A DNA stretch of 64,000 nucleotides from Lacibacter luteus (GCF_004118265.1 NZ_SDHW01000001.1:1302001-1366000), one strand, 5' to 3'. Positions 15,057 to 25,059 are shown, numbered from the stretch's first letter. Notes: generated from the sequence alone by a model not told the origin. Translations and numbers: made by a program.

Positions 15057-15917
15057 TTATTGTCCGAAACGGGCCAAAATTGCTGCCGCTTCCTGTATAT
15101 AACTGCCGCTAAACAATACCGCATGCACTAACAAAGGATAAAGCTGTGTAAGCTGTAACCTTTGCTGCCAAAGGGTTTCAAGCGGATACCAGTAATTGTA
15201 CACCTCGTAAAAACGTTTATCAAAACCACCAAACAAACAGCTCATACCAATATCCATTTCTCTATGACCACAGTAAACAGCAGGATCTATAAGCACGGGA
15301 AGCCCTTTTTCATTGGGGAAATGATTACCGCTCCATAAATCGCCATGCAGCAAACTTTGTGGTTCATTGGGAAAAATAGCTGCAATCCGGTTACAAAGCT
15401 GTTCTGTATGCTGCATTTGTTTGGCTGTAAACGCTCCGCTGTTACACAATTTCGTTGCTAAAGGAAGTATACGTTGCTCTGCATAAAACAAAGGCCAGTT
15501 GTTCTGCTCCGTATTCTTTTGTTGTAAACTGCCAATGTAATTATCGTTTTTCCAACCGGCCATTGGTTGCTTTTGCAAATGCAATGCAGCCAGCTGTTTC
15601 CCCATAACATCCCAATACTGCAGTGCCGGTTGTGTACGTTCGATCCATTGCAACAACAGAAATTGTTTTGTACCGGTTACACCTGTTGCAATTATTTCGG
15701 GCACATGAAATGCCTCTGCGGCTCTTAATGCATTTAACCCTTCTGCTTCACGTACAAACATTTCAGGATACCGCATTGCATCATTCAGTTTTAAGAAAAT
15801 GCGTTGTTCATGATTGTACAAAAGATAAGCTTCATTAATATCCCCACCTGTAACCTGTTGTACTTTCATTGCAGGCAAGTTGCAAGCATCGAGCATTTGT
15901 TGCAGTTCATTCATCAT
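15057..15917 (-). CDS. Fructosamine kinase family protein
   Basis: The protein has 286 residues from the ATG at 15917, whose A-T-G-A overlaps the stop of the upstream DUF2905 gene. The fold is aminoglycoside-phosphotransferase-like: ATP-site Lys43 in IFLKLN, catalytic loop HGDLWSGN at 191-198, and the metal-binding Asp in VLIDPAVYCGHREMD. HGDLWSGN and DPAVYxGHREMD are signatures of the fructosamine-3-kinase / ketosamine-3-kinase group, which phosphorylates sugar-protein adducts so that they fall off. Length is usual for the family. A longer frame to 16049 exists but overlaps DUF2905 fully and is rejected. Confidence 0.9.
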   Translation of the reverse strand: MMNELQQMLDACNLPAMKVQQVTGGDINEAYLLYNHEQRIFLKLNDAMRYPEMFVREAEGLNALRAAEAFHVPEIIATGVTGTKQFLLLQWIERTQPALQYWDVMGKQLAALHLQKQPMAGWKNDNYIGSLQQKNTEQNNWPLFYAEQRILPLATKLCNSGAFTAKQMQHTEQLCNRIAAIFPNEPQSLLHGDLWSGNHFPNEKGLPVLIDPAVYCGHREMDIGMSCLFGGFDKRFYEVYNYWYPLETLWQQRLQLTQLYPLLVHAVLFSGSYIQEAAAILARFGQ

Positions 15918-16141
15918 TCTGTAAAACGTTTTACAACACGTATAACAATGTTGAGCAGCACACTTACCAAAATCATTGTTGTAAGCGGAAAATAAAAGCG
16001 GAAGTTTTCCTTTTCTATACGGATATCGCCGGGCAACCGGCCTATCCAATGTAGTTTATCGTGAAAGAAATAAACAACTACACCAACCAAAACAATCAGC
16101 ACTCCTGCCACTATGATCCATTTACCTGCATCGCTGTTCAT
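15914..16141 (-). CDS. DUF2905 family small membrane protein
   Basis: The protein has 75 residues with two transmembrane helices (about 7-26 and 52-70). Between them is the family signature IGRLPGDIRIEKENFRFYFP. DUF2905 proteins are widespread and have no known function. The gene is translationally coupled to the fructosamine-kinase-like gene through a 4-base overlap. Confidence 0.9.
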   Translation of the reverse strand: MNSDAGKWIIVAGVLIVLVGVVVYFFHDKLHWIGRLPGDIRIEKENFRFYFPLTTMILVSVLLNIVIRVVKRFTE

Positions 16142-16232
16142 CTTTTTTTACAGTTAAATTACTGCATTGTAGGTATTGCTGAAAAGTAATGAACCTTTAT
16201 TTTCGCATTTCCTCAAATCACAAAATCTGTAT

Positions 16233-17060
16233 ATGAAACAAACATTTATTCTGGCTGCATTTCTTTGTTTATCAGTGCAGCTTACTTTTTCGCAAACGTA
16301 CTCCAGTGGTACACTTGAAGGCGAATGGCAGTTCCTTCGTTCAAAAGATGAATATGTAAAAGTTGAAACGAACAACATTACCATCTTCAAAAAAAATGCA
16401 TCGGGCAATTGGGAACCGCTGAATGAAAACAGCAACCGCAAAAAATCGATGATCCTCGGCAGTAAAAATGCCAGTGTTTCGGTAATTGAAAGCAACAGCA
16501 GCCTGCGTGGCACTACCACGCACTCGATAAACCTGTTTTATATATCGCCGTTTATTGCAGCTGCACACGATGTGTTTTTCATCAACCGTATTGAACAGGC
16601 AAAGTTTCCTGAAAGATCATGGTCGTGGGGCGACAGCTCTTTATCAACCGTAGGTACAGAATGGGACTATATGGTGCCACGTATTCAAAAGATGTTTAAA
16701 CTGGCAGGCAGTATGGCATCAACCAGTAAGTATATTAAACTGGATACAGCTTTCAACACTGCACGTTATACGGTGTTACGTTTTACAGCAAAGAATCTTG
16801 AATCCACAGCACAAAATTTCACACTCAATCCGCCGGGTAACGAACATGCCTTCAGCATAACCGATCAAGACGGGAAAGTGTACAATCTGCTCGGGCAGTA
16901 TGGCTTTGGAGGGTTTAACAGTTACAGTTATCAACCAAAAGGCGCTGTAACTTTTTTTGTGTTTTTTGAACGTATACCCGACGATACAAAACGTATTACA
17001 GTACGTGAAGGAAACTGTACAGAAGGTTGCTGGAATTTTTACGATGTTACGCTTAACTAA
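16233..17060 (+). CDS. Secreted hypothetical protein
   Basis: The protein has 275 residues from the ATG at 16233. The in-frame ATG at 16176 would place 19 polar residues before the signal peptide MKQTFILAAFLCLSVQLTFSQ, so it is rejected. After the signal, GTLEGEWQFLRSKDEYVKVE resembles the opening of small lipocalin-like calycin domains of this phylum. The C-terminal part (from about 170) is strand-rich with a Cys pair (EGNCTEGCWNF) that may form a disulfide. I do not recognise the family. It ends at a clear terminator and has no operon partner. Confidence 0.7.
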   Translation: MKQTFILAAFLCLSVQLTFSQTYSSGTLEGEWQFLRSKDEYVKVETNNITIFKKNASGNWEPLNENSNRKKSMILGSKNASVSVIESNSSLRGTTTHSINLFYISPFIAAAHDVFFINRIEQAKFPERSWSWGDSSLSTVGTEWDYMVPRIQKMFKLAGSMASTSKYIKLDTAFNTARYTVLRFTAKNLESTAQNFTLNPPGNEHAFSITDQDGKVYNLLGQYGFGGFNSYSYQPKGAVTFFVFFERIPDDTKRITVREGNCTEGCWNFYDVTLN

Positions 17061-17079
17061 ACTATTTCATACACAAACA

Positions 17080-17113
17080 GAAAGCCCTCCCGAAAGAGAG
17101 GGCTTTGTTTTTA
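17080..17113 (+). terminator. Intrinsic terminator
   Basis: AAAGCCCTC / GAGGGCTTT stem with CCGAAAGA loop, followed by GTTTTTAA, 20 bases after the stop at 17060. Confidence 0.85.
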
Positions 17114-17142
17114 AACCACCAACTGTTGAACCATCTGTAAAC

Positions 17143-17622
17143 CTATAAATGTTTGTTTTTACCTTTTCCTTTACTTGTACCTCCGCCACCACCGGGCTTA
17201 CCGGCTTTTGCTTTACCTGCACCAGGTGCGTACGACGCTGTTTTTACTTTGTTTTTACCTAATGCAACCTGTTTGCCGTTATTGCCCTTATACTTTGCAT
17301 ATTTCACTTTGTATGTGGCATGCTGCAAGTAAGGTTTAGGCGTATTTAAAACCACCTTGTAACCGTTGTACAGGTTGTATGTACGATAGCGTGATGGTAA
17401 GCCTGCCGAATAAATCCAGCGACCATTATTGAGATAAATAAATTGCTTCTTCGGTACATAGTAATAGGTTTCAATATCGGGGAGATAATAATAGTCTACA
17501 TAATCGTAACCTGTGGGTCCCCATCCGGGCTGTAAGCCGATATTGACATTTACCTGTGCCGATGTTTTTTCTGCTGTAACTACTCCACATACAAGCAGAA
17601 CAGCCATGATAAGTTTTTTCAT
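17143..17622 (-). CDS. Secreted basic protein with Tyr-rich core and Gly/Lys tail
   Basis: The protein has 159 residues from the ATG at 17622. The longer frame to 17739 adds 39 residues upstream of an obvious signal peptide (MKKLIMAVLLVCGVV, cleavage near TSAQ). The mature part begins VNVNIGLQPGWGPTGYDYVDYYYLPDIETYYYVPKKQ. This Tyr-rich pattern is shared by many small secreted Bacteroidota proteins of unknown role. The last 45 residues are Lys/Gly-rich (AGKAKAGKPGGGGG). The net positive charge suggests binding to anionic surface polymers or nucleic acid; this is speculative. Confidence 0.75.
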   Translation of the reverse strand: MKKLIMAVLLVCGVVTAEKTSAQVNVNIGLQPGWGPTGYDYVDYYYLPDIETYYYVPKKQFIYLNNGRWIYSAGLPSRYRTYNLYNGYKVVLNTPKPYLQHATYKVKYAKYKGNNGKQVALGKNKVKTASYAPGAGKAKAGKPGGGGGTSKGKGKNKHL

Positions 17623-17780
17623 AAAAACCAATTTATGGGTTAGTGTTTTCAAAGTCAGTGCCAAAAATGATTTTGTTGGCAAACTATCTGGCTGTCGGGT
17701 GCTGTCAATGTGGCAAATAACCACTGTTTGGAACAGCAATTGAGAAGAGAAAGCAGTTAAAAAACCATATCTAAACGTAT

Positions 17781-19670
17781 ATGATACAGGAAAAAGGAAC
17801 CATTTCGATCAACACGGAGAATATCTTCCCCATTATTAAAAAGTTTTTATACTCCGATCATGAAATTTTTCTGCGTGAATTAGTGAGCAATGCAGTGGAT
17901 GCTTCGCAGAAATTAAAGCGTCTTGCAAGTCTTGGCCACTACGGTAAAGAAACAGGCGAACTGAAAGTAAACGTGTCGGTTGATGCAGCTGCCAAAACAC
18001 TCACCATTTCCGACAACGGGATTGGTATGACGGCTGATGAAATTAAAAAATACATCAACCAGGTTGCGTTCTCAGATGCTACTGAGTTCATGGAAAAATT
18101 TAAAGAAGCAAAAGATGCGAATGAGATCATTGGCCGTTTTGGTTTAGGTTTCTATTCTGCATTTATGGTGGCAGAGAAAGTAGAAATTCAAACACTCTCG
18201 TACCAGGATGGAGCAACGCCTGCAAAATGGACCTGCGATGGCAGTACAGAATTTGAAATTACAGATGGCAGCCGCACCGAACGTGGTACCGATATTATTC
18301 TTTACATCAACAGCGAATCGGAAGAGTTTTTAGAAGAGCAACGCATTGGCAGCATCCTCGATAAATATGCGAAATTTTTGCCGGTGGCTGTGCAGTTTGG
18401 TACAAAAGAAGAAAGTGTGGAAGATGGTGTTGATGAAGAAGGCAAAACAAAATACAAATCGGTTACAGTTGATAACATCATCAACAACACCAACCCTATC
18501 TGGACAAAAGCACCCAGCGAACTGAAAGATGAAGATTATCTTGATTTCTACCGTGAGCTCTATCCCTTCAGCGAAGAGCCTTTGTTCTGGATTCATCTCA
18601 ATGTAGATTATCCGTTTAACCTTACCGGTGTACTCTACTTTCCTAAACTGAAAAATGATTTTGAAGTACAGAAAAACAAGATCAAGCTCTTCAGCCGCCA
18701 GGTATTTATTACCGATGAAGTAAAAGATATTGTTCCTGAATTTTTATTGTTGCTGCATGGTGTAATTGATTCGCCGGATATTCCGTTGAATGTAAGCCGT
18801 TCGTTTTTGCAGGCCGACAGCAATGTAAAAAAGATCAACAGCTACATCAGCCGTAAAGTTGCTGATAAGTTGAGCGAGCTGTTTAAAAAAGACCGCAAGG
18901 GTTATGAAGAAAAATGGAGCGACATTGGTTTGTTTGTAAAGTACGGTGCCATTTCCGACGAAAAGTTCTACGATAAAGCAAAAGACTTTTTGTTGCTCAC
19001 CAATACCAGCAACGAGCATTACACCATTGAGGAATACAACGCAAAGGTGAAAGATTTCCAAACTGACAAGGATGGCAATCTTGTTTACCTCTATACGGCT
19101 GATGCCGAACATCATCACAGTTTTGTACAGGCTGCAACAAAAAAGAATTACGATGTGTTGCTGATGAACTCACCTATCGATACGCACTTTATTCAGCACC
19201 TGGAAATGAAACTCGACAAAACACGTATGAAGCGTGTAGATGCGGATGTGCTGGATAAGCTGATTGAAAAAGCCGATGCAGAAAAACACCAGCTTACAGA
19301 TGATGAACAAACAAAACTGAAAGCAGTGTTTGAAAAAGCCATCAACAATGCTGCAATGAAAGTGGAGATTGAAAGCTTGCCTGCAGAAGCGATGCCCGTA
19401 ACCATTACCATGGAAGAATGGATGCGTCGTATGAAAGAGATGAGCAAAATGGGCGGCGGCGGAATGATGGGCTTTTATGGTAACATGCCCGACAACTACA
19501 AAGTTGCGGTGAATGCAAACCATAAGATCATCAGCAAAATTTTATCGGCCGATGAAGCACAGCAAACAGCTATTGCAAAGCAGGCTTTTGATTTGGCATT
19601 GCTTGCGCAAGGCATGTTGAAAGGTGCAGATCTTACTGCGTTTGTTGAAAGGAATGTGGAAGTGATTTAA
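17781..19670 (+). CDS. htpG: HSP90-family molecular chaperone HtpG
   Basis: The protein has 629 residues. The N-terminal ATPase domain (1-215) has FLRELVSNAVDASQKL with the catalytic Glu and Asn, the ATP-lid DNGIGMT, and GRFGLGFYSAFMVA. The middle domain (230-500) contains the conserved ITDEVKDIVPEFLLLLHGVIDSPDIPLNVSRSFLQ region. The C-terminal dimerisation domain follows. Length is usual for the family in Bacteroidota. It acts as a cytoplasmic dimeric ATP-dependent chaperone. A Met/Gly-rich stretch (MSKMGGGGMMGFYG, about 554-567) replaces the corresponding amphipathic loop. It is monocistronic. Confidence 0.98.
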   Translation: MIQEKGTISINTENIFPIIKKFLYSDHEIFLRELVSNAVDASQKLKRLASLGHYGKETGELKVNVSVDAAAKTLTISDNGIGMTADEIKKYINQVAFSDATEFMEKFKEAKDANEIIGRFGLGFYSAFMVAEKVEIQTLSYQDGATPAKWTCDGSTEFEITDGSRTERGTDIILYINSESEEFLEEQRIGSILDKYAKFLPVAVQFGTKEESVEDGVDEEGKTKYKSVTVDNIINNTNPIWTKAPSELKDEDYLDFYRELYPFSEEPLFWIHLNVDYPFNLTGVLYFPKLKNDFEVQKNKIKLFSRQVFITDEVKDIVPEFLLLLHGVIDSPDIPLNVSRSFLQADSNVKKINSYISRKVADKLSELFKKDRKGYEEKWSDIGLFVKYGAISDEKFYDKAKDFLLLTNTSNEHYTIEEYNAKVKDFQTDKDGNLVYLYTADAEHHHSFVQAATKKNYDVLLMNSPIDTHFIQHLEMKLDKTRMKRVDADVLDKLIEKADAEKHQLTDDEQTKLKAVFEKAINNAAMKVEIESLPAEAMPVTITMEEWMRRMKEMSKMGGGGMMGFYGNMPDNYKVAVNANHKIISKILSADEAQQTAIAKQAFDLALLAQGMLKGADLTAFVERNVEVI

Positions 19671-19983
19671 TCCTGAGCGTCCTTCGGCTCCGCTCAGGAC
19701 CGAAGGGCGGACGGAAGAATCGAGCGACCTGCTCTCCGTAGCTCTGCGAAGGTGAGAGTCGAGATTCGACCTTGGTGACAACCAAATTTCACTTCAACCG
19801 CCGTCGGGGCTGTAAGCCGCCGACAGGGTTTCAACAAACATCATTCATAAAAAGAAGAGGCCGATGCGATGCATCGGCCTCTTCTTTTACCCACCCTTTC
19901 TGTTATGTAGAAAGTTTTAGATGTTGCCGCCCCTCCAGGGAGGGATAACCATTCTGATAACTCATCATTCATTACTCATCCTC
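19671..19983. repeat. Intergenic interspersed repeats
   Basis: Starting right after the htpG stop there is an imperfect palindrome, TCCTGAGCGTCCTTCGGCTC then GAGCGACCTGCTCTC. It belongs to the cctgagcgaagtcgaagg family seen again at 34635-34690. A second hairpin is CCGTCGGGGC...GCCGCCGACAGG (19801-19826). CATCATTCATTACTCATCC at 19963-19981 belongs to the atgagtaatgag repeat family. No gene is seen. Confidence 0.6.
19851..19889. terminator. Long bidirectional terminator
   Basis: Perfect 17-bp inverted repeat AAAGAAGAGGCCGATGC / GCATCGGCCTCTTCTTT around GAT, between convergent htpG and the M16 peptidase gene. Confidence 0.85.
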
Positions 19984-22900
19984 TCATTCCTTCCACTTAA
20001 ACACAATTGTTCCGTTTTTCTTCGTGTCGCTCTCAACAGTAATGTTGTACACTTTACCTCCCGCTGTAACACGCATTAAAGCTGTGTTAGGAGGCGTTTT
20101 GCCGAGGTTCTCTGCAAACATCACCAATGTATTCTTTCTGCCTTTCAGCGCCTTTACATTCAGTACAATGGCCTGTGTGTTTAATTGCTTTTTACTGAGT
20201 ACCGGATAACTGTTGAAATAAACGGTTACACTGTCGCCATCAATTTCGCCATTATCAAATAACTCAATCTTGATCTCGGGTTTATCAATTTCAATGGTCT
20301 GCAGAATAGTATTGGCACGTTCGGCTGTTTTCTTTTCTTCGCCCGGCACATAATTTTCCGGCATCTGAATAGCAGTAAACACATTCGGACCATTGAGCAA
20401 TTTTGCAGCAGCAAGCTGAACATCTTTTACCGTAAGCTTGTCAACATACTTTTCGTAATTGATAAAGTAATCGATATTGTTACCCGGAAATTTACTTTCG
20501 GTAAGTGCAGTTAACCAATCTTCATTTTCTTTCAGATCAATTTTGTGCTGCTCACGCCATTGCTGTTTTACTTTATCAAGATTCTTTTGCGATGGACCTT
20601 TTACAGCTATGTCTTTGATCTCCCTGTTCACCGCTTTTAATAATGTATCTGCTTTTTCAGGTCCGCAAGGTAACTGCACAGCAAACGAATAATTGTTATA
20701 CGGCTCACGCTCCAACCCACCATAAATACCACCACCATAAATACCCCCAATCTTTTCACGCAACTCTTCAATGATACGTATGTTGAGCACTTCCGTTGCA
20801 GCCTGTGCTTTCATTTCCAGATCCTGGCTATATGGCACTTCACCCGAATGAAACTGAACAATCAAACTACGTTCATCTGTACCTTTTTTCACCGTCATTT
20901 CTTTTTTGCCTTTAACCGTACGCACTTTGTTATCAACCGCTGTAAACTTCTTTGTTGTTGTTGGCAAGCTGCCGATGTATTGTTCAATCAACGGAATGAT
21001 TTCTGCTTCTTTAAAACTTCCAACAAACACAAATTCCATACTGCCCGCATCGCTGAAACGTTCTTTATAAATTTCAACCGCACGCTTCAGATCAATCTTA
21101 TTAAAGTTCTCGGCCTTGGGTAAAGCAACAGGCGCCAATGGATCGTTGTTGTACAACACACTGTACAATGTATCAACAAATGCAAACTGCGGATTTGCAC
21201 TCATCATGGCATATTGCGAACGGTTGCGTTGCACAAACGATTTAAACAAACTTGTATCAACACGTGGGTTTGTAAAATACAACCATATTAACTGGAACAA
21301 CGTTTCAATGTCTTTCACTGTTGAATTACCACGCACACCTTCACTTGCATTGTTGATGTATGGATTCACCTGCACCGTTTTGCCTGCAAGTACCTTGCGC
21401 AGATCGGTTGGTGAAAATGCTCCCACTCCCATCGACTGTACAACCTGCACCGCATATTCGGCATTGTATTTATCCGCAGCGCCATAATGATTTTTACCAC
21501 CGGGACGAACTGACGACATCAATACCTGATCGGCTTTAAAATCGGTTGGCTTTAAGGTTACTTTAATACCGTTGCTGAGTGTTAATTCGGTTGTACCCAG
21601 CTTTGCATCTTTCTTTGTTGCTGTTACCTTGCCTGCAACAGGTTTTGTTTCGATGAGTGTAGATGCAACGGCTTTATCTTCGTAAGGCTTGATCTCTGCT
21701 TTTTCAGCTGCAGAAAAATAAGCAAGCAACTCTTTTGTTTCCGGCAGTTTCTCCCCTGCTTTTGGTTCGGGTTGTGTAATGTAGGTAAAGCGATTGTCAA
21801 CAGCTTTCACATATTTGTTCACCAATGCATTTACTTCATCAATAGTAATACCGGGTAACAATTCTTTTACTTTTGCAAATTCGTATTCAATGCCAGGCGA
21901 AGGTTCGTTCTTGAGAAAATAGTTCACATATTCATCTACAAAATTTGCACTTTCATTTTTATCACGGTTGTTGTAAGCACGTTCGTAATAACTCTCTGTT
22001 GTTTTTTTGCTGCGTTCCAGTTCGGATGCAGTAAAGCCAAAACGTTTTACACGTTCAACTTCTTCCAGCAACGCCTGCAATGTTTTCTTTACATCGCTTG
22101 TACCTGCACCTGCATAAATAGAAAATGCATCGTAGCCTCTTGCATACGAACCAAAACCACCCGATGCAAAATTGAACGGTGGATTTTCTTTCTGTGTTAA
22201 CTCCTGCAAACGCTGGTTGAGCATACGGGTAAACAACGAACGGATAATGCTGTTACGATAATCTGCAACAGTAGTTGTTGCTTCACTTTTAAAAACAGGA
22301 TAGTTGATAGACACTTCTGCCGATGACGCTTCTTTATCGGTAAGTACCATTACTTCGTTTGCAGCATAAGGAGGTACAGATGCATACTTGCGCTCACGTG
22401 GCATTGCAGGATTTTTAATGCCGGCAAAATGTTTGCGGATCAATGCTTCTGCCTGTTCAACAGTAATATCGCCCACCACAATTACTGCCATCAGATCGGG
22501 ACGGTACCAGTCTTTATAAAAACGGCGGATAACATCGTACTTAAAGTTTTTAATGATGCTGTCTTTACCAATCGGCAAACGATCGGCATATAACGAACCT
22601 GCAAACAAGCCGGGTAATATTTTACGGAACATGCGTTCATCGGCACCTTTACCCAGGCGGCTTTCTTCCAGTATAACATCACGTTCGCCATCAATATCTT
22701 CATTCAGGTTGGAAACATTGTGCGCCCAGTCTTCCAGTATCTGAAAACCTTTTTCAAGGTTACCTGCTTTATCGGTTGGTATGGGAAGAATGTACACAGT
22801 TTCGTCGAAACTTGTGTATGCATTGAGATCGTTACCAAAGCCCACACCAATTTCCTGCAGGTACGATACGATATCATTCTTCTTAAAATTCTTTGTGCCG

Positions 22901-23166
22901 TTAAAGGCCATGTGTTCAATCATATGTGCCAACCCCAGCTGATCATCATCTTCATTAATAGCACCGGCATTAACAACCAAACGCAGCTCTACTCTTTTTT
23001 CGGGCTTTTGGTTGGGGCGGATGAAAAATGTAAGTCCGTTTTCGAGCTTTCCTGTTTTCACCTTTGTATCGAAAGGCAGTTTACCGGTAAGCTGTTGTGC
23101 AAATGTTGAAACAAAAAGAAAAAGAAATACAATGGACAATGACAGGTTTAATCTTGTTCGGTTCAT
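19984..23166 (-). CDS. M16 (insulinase/pitrilysin) family zinc peptidase, two-module
   Basis: The protein has 1060 residues from the ATG at 23166. The longer frame to 23334 lacks a sensible N-terminus, while 23166 gives a signal peptide (1-24, ending STFAQ). The first module has the inverted zinc motif HMIEH (His81, Glu84, His85) and the downstream Glu near 161-168 in GERDVILEE. The second module (from about 560) has no HxxEH and carries the R..Y / GGIYGG region that completes the closed shell. This active-plus-inactive architecture is typical of pitrilysin-like M16 enzymes of the Bacteroidota periplasm. A small beta domain (residues 975-1060) is appended at the C-terminus. Confidence 0.92.
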   Translation of the reverse strand: MNRTRLNLSLSIVFLFLFVSTFAQQLTGKLPFDTKVKTGKLENGLTFFIRPNQKPEKRVELRLVVNAGAINEDDDQLGLAHMIEHMAFNGTKNFKKNDIVSYLQEIGVGFGNDLNAYTSFDETVYILPIPTDKAGNLEKGFQILEDWAHNVSNLNEDIDGERDVILEESRLGKGADERMFRKILPGLFAGSLYADRLPIGKDSIIKNFKYDVIRRFYKDWYRPDLMAVIVVGDITVEQAEALIRKHFAGIKNPAMPRERKYASVPPYAANEVMVLTDKEASSAEVSINYPVFKSEATTTVADYRNSIIRSLFTRMLNQRLQELTQKENPPFNFASGGFGSYARGYDAFSIYAGAGTSDVKKTLQALLEEVERVKRFGFTASELERSKKTTESYYERAYNNRDKNESANFVDEYVNYFLKNEPSPGIEYEFAKVKELLPGITIDEVNALVNKYVKAVDNRFTYITQPEPKAGEKLPETKELLAYFSAAEKAEIKPYEDKAVASTLIETKPVAGKVTATKKDAKLGTTELTLSNGIKVTLKPTDFKADQVLMSSVRPGGKNHYGAADKYNAEYAVQVVQSMGVGAFSPTDLRKVLAGKTVQVNPYINNASEGVRGNSTVKDIETLFQLIWLYFTNPRVDTSLFKSFVQRNRSQYAMMSANPQFAFVDTLYSVLYNNDPLAPVALPKAENFNKIDLKRAVEIYKERFSDAGSMEFVFVGSFKEAEIIPLIEQYIGSLPTTTKKFTAVDNKVRTVKGKKEMTVKKGTDERSLIVQFHSGEVPYSQDLEMKAQAATEVLNIRIIEELREKIGGIYGGGIYGGLEREPYNNYSFAVQLPCGPEKADTLLKAVNREIKDIAVKGPSQKNLDKVKQQWREQHKIDLKENEDWLTALTESKFPGNNIDYFINYEKYVDKLTVKDVQLAAAKLLNGPNVFTAIQMPENYVPGEEKKTAERANTILQTIEIDKPEIKIELFDNGEIDGDSVTVYFNSYPVLSKKQLNTQAIVLNVKALKGRKNTLVMFAENLGKTPPNTALMRVTAGGKVYNITVESDTKKNGTIVFKWKE

Positions 23167-23240
23167 AGAAGCGTTTTTAGAAGTTAAATATAGCGAGTGT
23201 ACTGCAGTTATAAGAAGAACATGTTTATAAATGGCATAAA

Positions 23241-23267
23241 AAAGGCCCTCCGTAACGGAAGGCCATT
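23241..23267 (-). terminator. Intrinsic terminator
   Basis: GGCC-TTCCG / CGGA-GGGCC imperfect stem, followed on the minus strand by a T-rich run (TTTTTTATGCC). It lies 20 bases past the stop of the barrel gene at 23289. Confidence 0.75.
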
Positions 23268-23288
23268 GATATATGTTGATTGTAAGCT

Positions 23289-23873
23289 TTAAAGACCGAT
23301 ACCTACACCAAGTTGAAAGCCTGTTGTTTTCCATTTGTTTTGATCGCTGATGTCATTGATGTCGCTTAACCCAATCGCATAACGGCCATACACACGTGCA
23401 CTTAATATTTTCACCTGCACACCCATCAACAAAGAGAAGTCGCCGTTTTTAAATGCTTCTTTGCCATTTTCCACAAAGCTCTTGCTATTGTTTAAGAGAA
23501 TACCATACTGAGGGCCTGCCTGCAACGAAAGAAACTTAGATGGTTTGTACGAAAGCAATAAAGGAATGCTCAAATAATTCAATTGAGGATTTTTAATATC
23601 CTGGTTTTGCAATTCGGTATAAATACTTTTAAAACCGGAAACTGTATCGGAGTTGATCTGGTTCCATAAAATTTCGGGTTGAATTCCGAATTTCTTTCCG
23701 AGTGGAATTTCGGCAAACACACCTAAATGATAACCCAGTTTATATTGTTCATCAAAACCTTTACCATCGATCTTACCGATGTTGGCGCCTAATTTCGGGC
23801 CTATACGAAACTGGGCAAATGATGTAGCAGATGCGGTGATTGCAACAAGAAGGATAACAAGAATCTTTTTCAT
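23289..23873 (-). CDS. Outer-membrane beta-barrel protein (PorT-like)
   Basis: The protein has 194 residues with a signal peptide MKKILVILLVAITASATSFAQ. The mature protein starts FRIGPKLGANIGKI and continues with amphipathic strands (GYHLGVFAEIPLGKKFGIQPEILW, LNYLSIPLLLSYKPSKFLSLQAGPQYGILL). These are the signature of the PorT-like eight-stranded barrel family (outer membrane beta-barrel, OMP_b-brl_2). It ends in an alternating terminal strand. No specific function can be inferred. Confidence 0.88.
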   Translation of the reverse strand: MKKILVILLVAITASATSFAQFRIGPKLGANIGKIDGKGFDEQYKLGYHLGVFAEIPLGKKFGIQPEILWNQINSDTVSGFKSIYTELQNQDIKNPQLNYLSIPLLLSYKPSKFLSLQAGPQYGILLNNSKSFVENGKEAFKNGDFSLLMGVQVKILSARVYGRYAIGLSDINDISDQNKWKTTGFQLGVGIGL

Positions 23874-23970
23874 TCGATTTGATTTTAGTTAGATGTTTAA
23901 CGGCTAATTAAGTGCCAATCATTTTTTTAGCGCTGTAAAAATATGTTAAGAAGGAATTATGTACAGAAGA

Positions 23971-24999
23971 TTAAAACATAAATCCTGTTTGTATACTAAA
24001 CATCGACGACCATTTGTACTGACTGCTCAGCAAATAATAATCGATATATACCTGTGGATTGAAAAAGAATTTTCCAATGTACCAGCTTGCATCTACCTGC
24101 AGGCCCAGCGATTGAAATTGAAAATTTGTTTTTTGAGAATAGGTTTCTTCGTAAGAACGGCTGCGGCTTAACCTGCCTGTTTGCTTATACGAACCCTTCG
24201 AAGCGATCCTTACATCGCTTGCCGAACCAAGCATTAACAAAGATGGCTGCAACGTAAAATAATCTTTCTTGCCAAATCCATTGAACTGCCATTGGTAACG
24301 CAGATAAGGAATGAGTGAGAGATCACGGATACGTATATCGGATGTATCGTTTACATAATAGTAGTATGTAACCAGCTGATTGGTTAAAGGCATTCTTGTT
24401 TGTGAAGAATCGAGATATTCAATTGTTTCACGGTAACGACCACTCGAAAACCCAAGCATTACACCCGGAGTAAATTTCTTTTTCCCATATTGTATGTACG
24501 CAAGAAAGTCGTTATCGTAAGGCGATACCTGGTTTACAAATTCTTTCTTTCCAAAAAAGCGTGTGTACGAAAAACCAAATGTGGTATTGGCTTCTTTTAA
24601 ATAATCGTACGAGAGCGTAAGTGCATGTTGCAGCAACTGTGTTTTGCCATCTTCGGTTAAAAGGTAATTGTTGTACGTAATTCCAAAACCCGATTTTGCA
24701 TAATAACCTACCGTAGGCGTAATACTTAAATTGGCAGTAGACTGTTGCGCATTCAATGCAACGTTTTTAACGCTGAACTGCGTATTACCGCCGCCAATAG
24801 AAACCAACCAATAACTACGTGGCGCCTTCAACGAATCGTAGTACGCTAAAAAAGCATCGATCTCTTTTTCAAGTGAATCTTCGTTAATACGCAGGGTATC
24901 GGTTGTTGTAACCGGAATAGTATCCTTCTTTGTTTCCTGCGCAGATACACACAGAAAACAGCAAGCAAAGAGTGCAGATAGAATAAGTGGTTTAAACAT
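23971..24999 (-). CDS. Putative outer-membrane protein, unknown
   Basis: The protein has 342 residues with a signal peptide (1-20, cleavage after VSAQ). Residues 30-60 form an acidic helix (LEKEIDAFLAYYDSL). From 62 to the end there are repeated aromatic-flanked strands (SYWLVSIGGGNTQFSVKN, VGYYAKSGFGITYNNYLL) and a final strand SMFSIQTGFMF. The pattern suggests a beta-barrel of 12-14 strands. I do not recognise a named family. It is separated from the PorT-like gene by about 100 bases and may be cotranscribed. Confidence 0.7.
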   Translation of the reverse strand: MFKPLILSALFACCFLCVSAQETKKDTIPVTTTDTLRINEDSLEKEIDAFLAYYDSLKAPRSYWLVSIGGGNTQFSVKNVALNAQQSTANLSITPTVGYYAKSGFGITYNNYLLTEDGKTQLLQHALTLSYDYLKEANTTFGFSYTRFFGKKEFVNQVSPYDNDFLAYIQYGKKKFTPGVMLGFSSGRYRETIEYLDSSQTRMPLTNQLVTYYYYVNDTSDIRIRDLSLIPYLRYQWQFNGFGKKDYFTLQPSLLMLGSASDVRIASKGSYKQTGRLSRSRSYEETYSQKTNFQFQSLGLQVDASWYIGKFFFNPQVYIDYYLLSSQYKWSSMFSIQTGFMF

Positions 25000-25059
25000 G
25001 CGTGGTTAAGGTTATTGGATAGACTTAACTCTTGCAATATAGTTTAAAGACACGTAAAA

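Noticed and set aside
15918-16049. Longer N-terminus of the fructosamine-kinase-like protein
   Set aside because: It overlaps most of the DUF2905 gene in another frame; the ATGA overlap start at 15917 matches the family length.
19170-19523. Antisense frames within htpG and other large genes
   Set aside because: They are shadows of strongly coding frames; His/Phe-rich composition and lack of motifs show this.
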